DNA from: Azospira restricta
GTDB taxonomy: Bacteria; Pseudomonadota; Gammaproteobacteria; Burkholderiales; Rhodocyclaceae
Length of the DNA: 64,000 nt
Direction of reading: 5' to 3'
Assembly (NCBI RefSeq): GCF_016858125.1
Contig: NZ_CP064781.1
Location: 2,241,501-2,305,500, forward strand
A program made the position numbers and the translations under genes. The notes under the pieces are model-generated. The model did no database searches. It worked only from the letters and a program-made list of their open reading frames with translations, and was not told where the DNA came from. This document shows, one piece after another, positions 16,315 to 23,798 of this stretch. Numbering within the stretch: the first letter of the stretch is position 1; the number at the start of each line of letters is the position of its first letter.

Positions 16315-17684
16315 GCCGCCGCCTCCGCGGCGAGCGCCGGCAGCCGCTGCCGCTCCAGCTTGCCGAGCGCAGTGCGCGGCAGCGCGGCGACGGTGAGCGT
16401 GCGCCGCGGGCGCAGCTTCGCCGGCAGGTGTTCGCGGCTCCAGGCCTCGACCGCCGCCGCGTCGGCGCTGCCGACGACCAGCGCGGTGACGAGGTCGCCC
16501 CAGACCGGGTCGCGGGTCGCCGTCACCGCGACGTCGGCGACGCCGGGGCAGGCGGCGAGTCGCGACTCGACCTCGAGCGGATGGATGTTCTCGCCGCCGC
16601 TGACCAGCACGTCGTCGCCGCGGCCGAGCACGTGCAGGCGGCCGCGGTCGTCGATGCGGCCGAGGTCGCCGCTGCGCAGCCAGCCGTCGACGAGCGGCGA
16701 CGCCGCGTCGCCGAGATAGCCGAGCAGCAGCTGCGGGCCGCGCACGCGGAGGCGGCCGTCGTCGCCGACGGCGACTTCCATGCCCGGCAGCGGCGTGCCG
16801 ACCAGGCCCTCCTGCCAGTCGTCGGTCGGCGGCAGCGTCGCCACCTGGGCGGCGGTCTCGCTCATGCCGTAGCTGACGAAGAGCGGCCAGCCGGCGTCGC
16901 GTGCGCGCCGCCACAGCGGGCGCGACAGCGCGGCGCCGCCGATCAGCGCGCAGGACAGCGTAGCCGGCGGCGGCGCATCGGCGGACACGTCGAGCAGCCG
17001 GGCGAGCATCGCCGGCACCAGCGAGACGTGCGTCGCGCGGCCGGCGGCGATGTCGGCCCATACCGCGGCGGCGTCGAAACCTTCGTGCAGGCGGACCGCG
17101 GCGCCGGCGGCGAGGCAGCGCCAGAAGATAGCCAGGGCGCCGATGTGGAACAGCGGCAGGCAGTTGAGCCACACGTCGCCGCGGGCGAGCGGGATGCGCG
17201 CGGCGCTCGCCGCGGCGGCGGCCGCCAGCGCACGGTGCGCGAGCAGCACGCCCTTCGGCGTTCCCGCGCTGCCGCTGGTGGCGACGACCAGCGCCGGCGC
17301 GTCGGCGGCAGACGTCGCCGGTGCCGTTGTCCGCGCGCCGACGGCCGGCGCCTGCGCCAGGCGGTGGCGCGCCGCCGCGCCGGCGGCGAAGGCCGGCCAG
17401 CGTTCGTCGGCGGTGGCGGGATCGAGCGGCAGGAAGGGGTGGCCGGCCCACTGGCAGGCGAGCAGCGTCTGCGCCAGTTCGCCGGCCGGCGCCGCCAGCG
17501 CGACGATCGTCGCCGGCGCCAGGCCGAGCGCGGCCAGGCTCGCGGCGCGGCGCGCGGCCTCGTCGGCGAGCCGTGCATGGCTCAGCGTGTCGTCGGCGCA
17601 CAGCAGCGCCGGCGCGGCCGGGGTTTCCCGGGCATGCGCGGCGAGGGCGGCGGCGAGGCTGGCGTGGCGGTCGGTCGGCATCAT
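16311..17684 (-). CDS. menE: o-Succinylbenzoate-CoA ligase
   Basis: A 457-residue acyl-adenylate-forming enzyme. The P-loop-like VVATSGSAGTPKGVLLAHR (about 130), SYGMSETAAQVATL (about 265), SGDLGRIDDRGRLHVLGRGD and the late PRTALGKLERQRL (catalytic Lys) are all present. It activates o-succinylbenzoate with CoA. The protein is short for the AMP-ligase family, as MenE often is. The start is either of two adjacent ATGs (17684 or 17681); the frame is open to 17735 but those extra residues look non-native. First gene of the operon. Confidence 0.9.
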   Translation of the reverse strand: MMPTDRHASLAAALAAHARETPAAPALLCADDTLSHARLADEAARRAASLAALGLAPATIVALAAPAGELAQTLLACQWAGHPFLPLDPATADERWPAFAAGAAARHRLAQAPAVGARTTAPATSAADAPALVVATSGSAGTPKGVLLAHRALAAAAAASAARIPLARGDVWLNCLPLFHIGALAIFWRCLAAGAAVRLHEGFDAAAVWADIAAGRATHVSLVPAMLARLLDVSADAPPPATLSCALIGGAALSRPLWRRARDAGWPLFVSYGMSETAAQVATLPPTDDWQEGLVGTPLPGMEVAVGDDGRLRVRGPQLLLGYLGDAASPLVDGWLRSGDLGRIDDRGRLHVLGRGDDVLVSGGENIHPLEVESRLAACPGVADVAVTATRDPVWGDLVTALVVGSADAAAVEAWSREHLPAKLRPRRTLTVAALPRTALGKLERQRLPALAAEAAA

Positions 17685-17902
17685 CAGCGAACGATTATAC
17701 GAGGCGCATGCGCAGTCGACGCTGCTCCAGGTCAAGAAACGGGATCGGTGGCGACAGGATCGACTCGGTACGTCCTTGCCGCCTTCTCCTCCCCGCGCCC
17801 GCCCGTTCTGAGTCCAGGTGGCGAGGCCGTACCCACTTCCGGAGTTTGCTAAGGCCGGTCGTGGTTGAAACCTGATGAAGGGCAGGGCGGTTGAAGAGGC
17901 GC

Positions 17903-17938
17903 TTGCTTTTTAAAACTACGACTCATAGAATCGTAGTT
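17903..17938 (+). promoter_or_regulatory. Promoter with Rrf2-type 25-bp operator, upstream of the NDH-2-like gene
   Basis: AACTACGA-N9-TCGTAGTT (17914-17938) is a perfect 8+8 inverted repeat. A TTGCTT (17903-17908) and a TAGAAT (17926-17931) 17 bases apart make a good sigma-70 promoter whose -10 box lies in the operator spacer, so binding would block transcription. The rest of the 357-base gap between menE and the NDH gene shows only the leader ORF at 17952. The same operator layout recurs at 20010-20034. Confidence 0.75.
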
Positions 17939-17951
17939 ACGGGGTGCGGCC

Positions 17952-18029
17952 ATGATGTGTTGCGCGCCGTCGAAGGCCGCCACGCAAACCGTGCGTTTGG
18001 CCAGGCACTTGCAACCGAGGATTGATTGA
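17952..18029 (+). CDS. Possible 25-residue Cys-Cys leader peptide
   Basis: MMCCAPSKAATQTVRLARHL followed by QPRID and a stop. It lies downstream of the predicted promoter, and its TGA runs into the GAGGAG ribosome-binding site of the NDH-like gene, so translation of the two could be coupled. The adjacent cysteines would suit a redox- or cysteine-sensing leader. The upstream GGGG is a weak ribosome site, and no homologue is known to me, so chance is quite possible. Confidence 0.25.
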   Translation: MMCCAPSKAATQTVRLARHLQPRID

Positions 18030-18041
18030 GGAGTACGCATC

Positions 18042-19253
18042 ATGTCCAAACGCATTCTTGTAATCGGCGCCGGCTTTGCCGGCATGTGGAGCGCACTGGC
18101 GTCGGCCCGTCTGCTCGATGAAGCGGGGCGCGCCGATGTCGAGATTTCGCTGGTGGCGCCGGAGCCCGAGCTGCACGTTCGCCCCCGTCTCTACGAGCAG
18201 AATCCTGCCGGCATGAAGGCGCCGCTGCAGGAAATTTTCAAGGCGGTGGGCGTGAAGTTCATCCAGGGGATGGTCGAACGCATCGACGTCGCAAACCAGC
18301 AGGTCGAACTGGTGGGCGTCGGGGGCGATACGTCGCGTCGCACGCTTGGCTATGACCGCCTGGTTCTTGCCGCGGGCAGCCGTCTGTTCCGTCCGCCGAT
18401 TCCGGGTCTGGACCGGCACGCTTTCAACGTCGATCAGGTCGCCGATGCCGCGCAGCTTGAGGCGCATATCGCCAGCCTGGCCAGTCGCCCCGACAGCGCC
18501 GCACGCAACACGGTCGTGGTGGCCGGCGGTGGATTCACCGGTATCGAGACAGCGGCCGAAATGCCGGCCCGCCTGCGGGAAGTGCTTGGCCAATCTGCTG
18601 CCGTGAATGTGATCGTGGTCGAACGCAACAGTGAGATCGGTCCGGATCTCGGGGCCGGCCCGCGCCCGGTCATCACTCAGGCGCTGACCGAGCTTGGCGT
18701 GAAGTGCAGGCTTGGCTCCGGAGTCGCGACGGTGGACGCGAACGGTGTCACGCTTGAGAACGGCGAGCGTATCGACGCGGCCACCGTCATCTGGACCGCC
18801 GGCGCTCGCGCTAGCGCGCTAACGGATCAGATTCCGGCGGAGCGCGACAGCTTCGGCCGCTTGCACGTCGACCGCAACCTGAAGGTGAAGGGAGTGGATA
18901 CGGTGTTCGCCACGGGGGATGTCGCCTGTGCTGCCACCGATGATGCAGGCAACTACACGCTGATGTCCTGCCAGCATGCGATGGCCTTGGGCCGCTCCGC
19001 CGGCCACAATGTCGCGGCCGACCTCTTGGGCAAGCCGGCGATTCCGTACAGTCAGCCCAAGTACGTGACCTGTCTCGATCTCGGGCCCTGGGGCGCGGTT
19101 TACACCGAGGGCTGGGATCGCCAGGTGAAGCTGGTGGGGGCCGAAGCCAAGGCGCTGAAGACGCAGATCAATACCGAGTGGATCTATCCGCCGAGCGCCG
19201 ACCGGGCCGAAGCGCTGGCGGCGGCCGATCCGCGCCGGGTCGTGGTGGCCTGA
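18042..19253 (+). CDS. NAD(P)/FAD-dependent oxidoreductase, NDH-2-like
   Basis: A 403-residue two-dinucleotide-fold flavoprotein: FAD motif ILVIGAGFAGMWSALASARL (5-24), NAD(P) motif VVVAGGGFTGIETAAEM (about 164-180), and the second FAD motif VKGVDTVFATGDVACA (about 285-300). This matches type II NADH dehydrogenases and related membrane-associated quinone reductases; there is no clear C-terminal membrane anchor. GAGGAG precedes the ATG. The upstream operator matches the one in front of the cupin gene, placing it in the local Rrf2 regulon. Confidence 0.88.
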   Translation: MSKRILVIGAGFAGMWSALASARLLDEAGRADVEISLVAPEPELHVRPRLYEQNPAGMKAPLQEIFKAVGVKFIQGMVERIDVANQQVELVGVGGDTSRRTLGYDRLVLAAGSRLFRPPIPGLDRHAFNVDQVADAAQLEAHIASLASRPDSAARNTVVVAGGGFTGIETAAEMPARLREVLGQSAAVNVIVVERNSEIGPDLGAGPRPVITQALTELGVKCRLGSGVATVDANGVTLENGERIDAATVIWTAGARASALTDQIPAERDSFGRLHVDRNLKVKGVDTVFATGDVACAATDDAGNYTLMSCQHAMALGRSAGHNVAADLLGKPAIPYSQPKYVTCLDLGPWGAVYTEGWDRQVKLVGAEAKALKTQINTEWIYPPSADRAEALAAADPRRVVVA

Positions 19254-19352
19254 GTGGGCAGGCGGAAACGAAGCGGGCGATCCAACGGGTCGCCCCCGTT
19301 CCGCTTCCTGGCGGATCGGCAAGGTTCCGCGCCCGTCGGGTCGATGCCGGTG

Positions 19353-19910
19353 TCAGCCGTGCCTGTGCGATTTGGCAGGCGCGACCTCCTCCTTGTCGCC
19401 GCGTCGGTTGGCGGCGCGGTCGGTCAGCCATTGAACGACTTGCACGCCGTAACTGGCTGGCGCCTTGTCGACGGTGCGCTGCACCAGATCGGCCAGCGTG
19501 TGCTGCTTGAGTTCGGCGCGCGTGGCCTTTTCCGCCAGCTGCATGACCGCGTTAATCGAACATACGCCGCGCGTGGCCCATGCCGGGGGAGCGTCCTCGA
19601 ACACCGCGCAGCAGCCGCGAATTTCGCGGCACTCGAACAGCCGCTTGTTTCCGTCAATGGCGACCACCACGTCGTGCACGGTAATCCGCTCGGCGGGGCG
19701 GGCCAGCCTGAAGCCACCCCGGATGCCCTCGGTGGCCACCACGAGGTCGGCCTTGGCCAGCTTGGTGAACAGCTTGGCCAGGTACTCGGTGGAGATGCCC
19801 TGCAACTCGGCCAGGTCGCGGACGCTGGCCTCTTCCACGCCCACGGGCGAACGGGCCAGATACAGCAGGCAGTGCAGGCCGTACTCGACCCCGGTGCTGA
19901 TGAACGACAT
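19353..19910 (-). CDS. Rrf2 family transcriptional regulator with Cys cluster
   Basis: A 185-residue regulator. The N-terminal winged helix (VRDLAELQGISTEYLAKLFT, IRGGFRLARPAERITVHDVV) is typical of Rrf2/IscR/NsrR proteins. Cysteines in CREIRGCCAVFED and CSINAVM give a set of four (about residues 93-122) close to the three-Cys Fe-S ligand pattern of the family, so Fe-S or thiol sensing is likely. It is divergent from the cupin/AhpD operon, and the gap carries a 25-bp inverted repeat also found upstream of the NDH-like gene. Likely a repressor of these genes and itself. Confidence 0.9.
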   Translation of the reverse strand: MSFISTGVEYGLHCLLYLARSPVGVEEASVRDLAELQGISTEYLAKLFTKLAKADLVVATEGIRGGFRLARPAERITVHDVVVAIDGNKRLFECREIRGCCAVFEDAPPAWATRGVCSINAVMQLAEKATRAELKQHTLADLVQRTVDKAPASYGVQVVQWLTDRAANRRGDKEEVAPAKSHRHG

Positions 19911-20009
19911 GGCTAACTCGGACTGAAATAATCGCAGTACAAAGCATATACAAGCCCTGTCAGGGCTGCAAGGAAGTGGTGTCGATGGAGCAGCAGAATT
20001 CCAGGTGAC

Positions 20010-20034
20010 AACTACGACTTTGAAGATAGTAGTT
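20010..20034. promoter_or_regulatory. Second 25-bp Rrf2-type operator
   Basis: AACTACGA-N9-TAGTAGTT, the same 8-9-8 architecture as 17914-17938 with one arm base different. It lies in the divergent gap between the Rrf2 gene and the cupin gene, about 40 bases before the cupin start. Confidence 0.72.
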
Positions 20035-20074
20035 TTGCCTTGTACTTCCCTTCGTGAACCACAGGAGATCGCTC

Positions 20075-20512
20075 ATGAAGCTTCGAACCGTTTTCGGCAC
20101 TGCGTGTGCCGCCGTCTTTCTCTCCGGCGCGATGCCAGTGGCCGCACATGGCGTTGGCGAGGTGGTTACGCCGCACTTCGAGCAGGCGATACCCAACATT
20201 CCGGGCAAGTCGCTGATCGCCTTGCTCGTCGACTATGCGCCCGGCGGCGCTTCGCCGGCGCACGCGCATGCAAAGTCGGCTTTCATCTTCGGCTACGTCG
20301 TCTCGGGCGCCATCGAGACGCAGGTGAATGACGGTCCCCGGCGGATCGTTCGTGCCGGCGAGAGCTTCTACGAGCCGCCCGGCGCACGTCATCCCGTGAG
20401 CCGCAATGCGAGCGCGACCGTGCCTGCAAAGTTGCTCGCGGTGTTCGTCGTCGACACGAACGATCGCGAGCTGACCACGCCCGACAAGCCCTATCCGAGC
20501 CACCAGGAGTAA
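20075..20512 (+). CDS. Periplasmic cupin domain protein
   Basis: A 145-residue protein with a signal peptide (MKLRTVFGTACAAVFLSGAM, cleavage near PVAAHG) and one cupin barrel. The first metal motif is seen in PAHAHAKSAFIFGYVVSGAI (H-x-H...E-like), the second in EPPGARHPVSRN. The start at 20075 follows AGGAGATC; a further upstream ATG at 20054 is less likely. Small secreted cupins bind a metal and act as enzymes or sensors; the function is unknown here. It is followed after 5 bases by the AhpD-like gene. Confidence 0.82.
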   Translation: MKLRTVFGTACAAVFLSGAMPVAAHGVGEVVTPHFEQAIPNIPGKSLIALLVDYAPGGASPAHAHAKSAFIFGYVVSGAIETQVNDGPRRIVRAGESFYEPPGARHPVSRNASATVPAKLLAVFVVDTNDRELTTPDKPYPSHQE

Positions 20513-20517
20513 ATCGA

Positions 20518-20973
20518 ATGAGCAAGCGTCTTGATTACACGAAAATCGCACCGGCAGGGGTCAAGGCCCTTGGCGGCGTCTACGGATACGTCAAGCAGGG
20601 CAGCCTATCCCCTGTCCTGATCGAGCTGGTCTATCTGCGCATCTCGCAGATCAACAACTGCGCCTACTGCCTCGACATGCACACCCGCGAATTGCTGAAG
20701 AAAGGGCAGAAGGTCGAGAAGCTGGCGCTGCTTCAGGCGTGGGCTGAAGCAGGGAATCTCTTCGATGAGCGCGAGCGTGCCGCTCTGACTTGGGCGGAAA
20801 CGGTGACGCGCGTCGCTGCAACCGGTGTCCCCGACGCTGCGTACGAAAGCGCCCGTACGGTATTCGACGAGCGGGAGCTCGTCGATCTCACGATCGCGAT
20901 CAGCCTGATGAACGCCTACAACCGCATGGCGATCAGTTTCCGGAATACGCCACAGGCAGCGCTACAGCAATAA
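20518..20973 (+). CDS. AhpD-like carboxymuconolactone decarboxylase family protein
   Basis: A 151-residue all-helical protein with the AhpD-type redox motif NNCAYCLDMHT (CxxC then His), so it is a thiol peroxidase or peroxidase-reductase rather than a true decarboxylase. SKRLDYTKIAPAGVKALGGV at the N-terminus is typical of the alkylhydroperoxidase core family. It is in the same operon as the cupin and under the same Rrf2-type operator. Confidence 0.9.
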   Translation: MSKRLDYTKIAPAGVKALGGVYGYVKQGSLSPVLIELVYLRISQINNCAYCLDMHTRELLKKGQKVEKLALLQAWAEAGNLFDERERAALTWAETVTRVAATGVPDAAYESARTVFDERELVDLTIAISLMNAYNRMAISFRNTPQAALQQ

Positions 20974-21138
20974 GGCCGAGACCGCCGGCGTTGGCGAAGA
21001 CGATCGTCGGCGCGTGGTCCTGAATTTCGGGAGATTCACGCCGGCAAGCTGTTGCCGGGTCGTGGCCGTTTGCTCCCGTGGCGGGGCGACTGTCGGATGA
21101 CGACAGCGCCCGCCGCGATTCCCGGCGCGTCTGACGGC

Positions 21139-21558
21139 TCAGACAACGCGGATGTCGACGTCGATGTTGCCCCGCGTGGCCTTCGAATACGGGCAGATCT
21201 GGTGTGCCTCTTGCGCCAGGGCTTGCGCGACCTCGCGGTCGATTCCCGGCAGGTGGACGTTGAGGCGCGCCCGCAGGAAAAAGGCGTCGCCCGTCTGTCC
21301 CAGGTCCACCTCGGCATCGATGGCGACGTCGGCCGGCAGCGCGATCTTGCGCTTCAGGGCTGCACGGCCCATGGCGCCCATGAAGCAGGCTGACCAGCCG
21401 ACGGCGAACAGTTGTTCGGGGTTGGTCCCGGGCCGGCCGCTCCCGAACTTGCTGAGGCGGACGTCGAGCGCGCCATCGCTGGAGCGACCCGCGCCGTCGC
21501 GGCCGCCCGTGGTGTGGGTGTGTGCAGTGTAGAGCACGTTGTCGATCGGGTTGATCAT
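21139..21558 (-). CDS. ohr: Organic hydroperoxide resistance protein (Ohr/OsmC family)
   Basis: A 139-residue Ohr-type peroxidase. Both catalytic cysteines are present (GWSACFMGAM and HQICPYSKAT) and the N-terminus carries YTAHTHTTGGRDGAGRSSDG, which is Ohr-specific. It reduces organic and lipid hydroperoxides using lipoylated protein thiols. It is the last gene of an SDR-tautomerase-Ohr group on the minus strand, controlled presumably by the divergent LysR protein rather than by an OhrR. Confidence 0.92.
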   Translation of the reverse strand: MINPIDNVLYTAHTHTTGGRDGAGRSSDGALDVRLSKFGSGRPGTNPEQLFAVGWSACFMGAMGRAALKRKIALPADVAIDAEVDLGQTGDAFFLRARLNVHLPGIDREVAQALAQEAHQICPYSKATRGNIDVDIRVV

Positions 21559-21638
21559 GATGATTCCTTTCGTGGGGTTGGAAGCATTTGCGCGTCGTCG
21601 GCGAGGCTGCGGCCCCGGACGCGGATGACAGCCGTCGG

Positions 21639-21860
21639 TCAGCGCGACGATTGTTCGGCGGCCCGTTGTTTGCGGTACTCGGTGCTTGTCATGCCAGCAT
21701 AGCCCCAGTTGTCGGTGTCGACCTCGTCGATCACGATGTGGGTCAGGTCCGGCCGTTTGTCGAGGACGCGTTGCAGGGTTTCGGTGATTTCCCGGATCAC
21801 CTGGGCTTTCTGCTCGCGCGTGATGCCGTCGCGGGTCACGACGACGTTAACGAAGGGCAT
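21639..21860 (-). CDS. 4-oxalocrotonate tautomerase family protein
   Basis: A 73-residue protein, MPFVNVVVTRDGITREQKAQ, with the catalytic N-terminal Pro after Met. It is clearly a paralogue of the tautomerase at 2160 (shared REQKAQ, THIVI, NWGYAGM/DWGFSGM blocks). It is in a minus-strand set with an SDR upstream and Ohr downstream, with gaps of about 95 and 80 bases that may hold extra promoters. The start follows an AGGAGAAAC. Confidence 0.88.
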   Translation of the reverse strand: MPFVNVVVTRDGITREQKAQVIREITETLQRVLDKRPDLTHIVIDEVDTDNWGYAGMTSTEYRKQRAAEQSSR

Positions 21861-21956
21861 GACAGTTTCTCCTGATCGATGGGCAGCGACGATGCTCGTC
21901 GAGGACAGCGGGCCGGTCGTCGCAGGCGGCGGCGATTCGGGCTCGGGACGGTCGGG

Positions 21957-22694
21957 CTACCATTTGCCCGAGCTCATGCCGCCGTCGACCGGCAGGATGA
22001 CGCCTGTCGTGAAGTCGGCGTTGCTCAGGTACAGGACGGCGTCCGCGATCTCGCTCACCTTGCCGATGCGCCCGGCCGGTGCCAGCGAGTTCAGGAAACC
22101 GTGCATGTCGGGCGTATAGAGCGGCGTATCGACGATGCCGGGCGCCACCGCGTTGACCCGGATGTTGTGCGGCGAGAGCTCGAGCGCCAGTGCGCGGGTC
22201 GCCTGGTTGATGCCGCCCTTGATCAGCACCGGCAGTGCGGCCGGCACCCCGATGTTCGACTGCAGCGCGATGCTTGCCGTGATGTTCACGATATGGCCCC
22301 GCTTGCGCCCGATCATGTGCGCGGCGGCAGCCTGCGAGGCGTAGACGAAACCCTTCAGATTGGTCGCAATCAGCGCATCGAGCTCCTCTTCGGTGTATTC
22401 GGCGAACGGCTTGGCGATGAAGATGCCGGCGTTGTTCACCAGGACGTCGACCGCTCCGAACCGTTCGACGGCACGGTCGATGACGCGCTGGGCGGTAGTG
22501 CGTTCGCCGATGTCGCCGGCGACGCCGAGAAAGCGCGGGGAGTGGTCCAGATGAGCGGCGGCGATGGCGAGTCGTTCGTCCGTCCGGGCGTTGCCGACGA
22601 CGTTGTAGCCTTGGCTGAGGAAGGCCTCGGCCAGGCCGAGACCGATGCCGCTCGATGCGCCGGTGATGACGACGGTTCGGTGATTGCTGTTCAT
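21957..22694 (-). CDS. SDR family protein lacking the catalytic tyrosine
   Basis: A 245-residue Rossmann-fold protein. The NAD(P) motif VVITGASSGIGLGLAEAFLS and NNAG are intact, and Ser is present in VNITASIALQS. Where the YxxxK motif should be, the sequence reads AALPVLIKGG, so Lys is kept but Tyr is replaced by Pro. This departs from the classical proton-transfer mechanism; related divergent SDRs with the same gap are known to me, so it is a subfamily trait rather than a mutation. It may be a binding protein or use another residue. First gene of the LysR-controlled minus-strand group. Confidence 0.88.
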   Translation of the reverse strand: MNSNHRTVVITGASSGIGLGLAEAFLSQGYNVVGNARTDERLAIAAAHLDHSPRFLGVAGDIGERTTAQRVIDRAVERFGAVDVLVNNAGIFIAKPFAEYTEEELDALIATNLKGFVYASQAAAAHMIGRKRGHIVNITASIALQSNIGVPAALPVLIKGGINQATRALALELSPHNIRVNAVAPGIVDTPLYTPDMHGFLNSLAPAGRIGKVSEIADAVLYLSNADFTTGVILPVDGGMSSGKW

Positions 22695-22808
22695 GCGGGT
22701 ACGCCTCCTGAAAGTTGGTGATCGACCAGGAGCCTTGAATGGCCTTGTCTGGTGTTCGCTACTCTATTGACGTCATTTGATCGGATAAACTAGGTGCCTT
22801 TAACTTCA

Positions 22809-22830
22809 ATTGATACATGGTGTAATCAAT
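22809..22830. promoter_or_regulatory. LysR-type inverted repeat next to the LysR start codon
   Basis: ATTGAT-N10-ATCAAT, a perfect inverted repeat fitting the T-N11-A rule of LysR regulators, ends one base before the LysR start at 22832. It is the likely autoregulatory and divergent control site in the 137-base gap. Confidence 0.6.
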
Positions 22831-22831
22831 A

Positions 22832-23755
22832 ATGAAGCGGCGTTTCGACGACATTCAGCTGGGAAGCATCGAGTTGTTCTGCCTCGCAGCGGAGACCGGC
22901 GGGTTCACTTCGGCTGCGCTGGCGGCCGGCATTACTCCCGCGGCGGTCAGTCGCGCGGTGGGCCGGCTGGAGGAGCGCATGGGCCTGCGCCTGTTCACGC
23001 GGACGACGCGCAGCGTGCGCCTGACCGAGGGCGGACGTGCCTACTACGAACAGTGTCGCCAGGCCTTGACGCAACTGGCGGAGGCCGAGCGCGAAGCGAT
23101 GGGGCAGCAACTCGAACCCACGGGCGCGCTGCGCATCAGCATGCCGACGACCTACGGGCATTACCGCATCCTTCCGCTGCTGCCCAGGTTCAGGCAGCGC
23201 CATCCCGGTGTGGAACTCCACGTCCACCTGAGCAACCGGAACATCGATTTCGTCGAGGAGGGGTTCGACATGGCGATCCGTGTCCGCGCGCAACCCGACT
23301 CGACGCTGGTCGCCCGGCATCTCGAAGATGCGGGTCTGGTGGTGGTGGCGACCCGGGAGTATCTGGAACGCGCCGGGACGCCATCAACGCTGGACGATCT
23401 CGCCGGTCACGAGTGCATCCAGTTCGAATTGCCGAGAACCGGTCGGCTCATCTCCTGGTTGTTCACCGAAAACGGCGAGGAGCGCGAGATCTTCGCCGAG
23501 AGCAGCTACCACATCGCGGACGACGTCCTCGGCGGCGTCACCCTGGCCAGGCACGGCGCCGGACTATTTCAGACCTACCGCTTCGTCGTCGAGCGCGACC
23601 TGGCCGACGGCACGCTGGTCGAGGTGCTGCCGGCCTATGGCGGCCGCTCCCGCCCGTTTACGCTGCTCTATCCGCACGGGCGGCACCTGCCGTTGCGGAT
23701 GCGCGTCTTCGTCGATTTTCTGATGGCGGAGCGGGCTGCCTGGGCCCAGCCGTAA
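22832..23755 (+). CDS. LysR family transcriptional regulator
   Basis: A 307-residue LTTR. The helix-turn-helix (about 12-70) reads LGSIELFCLAAETGGFTSAA and TPAAVSRAVGRLEERMGLRL, followed by a two-subdomain effector-binding region. It is of the CrgA/DsdC-like group common beside redox enzymes. It is divergent from the SDR/tautomerase/Ohr genes, which it most likely controls. No Shine-Dalgarno is visible before the ATG because the inverted repeat occupies that place. Confidence 0.9.
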   Translation: MKRRFDDIQLGSIELFCLAAETGGFTSAALAAGITPAAVSRAVGRLEERMGLRLFTRTTRSVRLTEGGRAYYEQCRQALTQLAEAEREAMGQQLEPTGALRISMPTTYGHYRILPLLPRFRQRHPGVELHVHLSNRNIDFVEEGFDMAIRVRAQPDSTLVARHLEDAGLVVVATREYLERAGTPSTLDDLAGHECIQFELPRTGRLISWLFTENGEEREIFAESSYHIADDVLGGVTLARHGAGLFQTYRFVVERDLADGTLVEVLPAYGGRSRPFTLLYPHGRHLPLRMRVFVDFLMAERAAWAQP

Positions 23756-23798
23756 GCGTCCGTGCCGTGCCTGGCGCCACGGAGTCGACACCGCCGCA

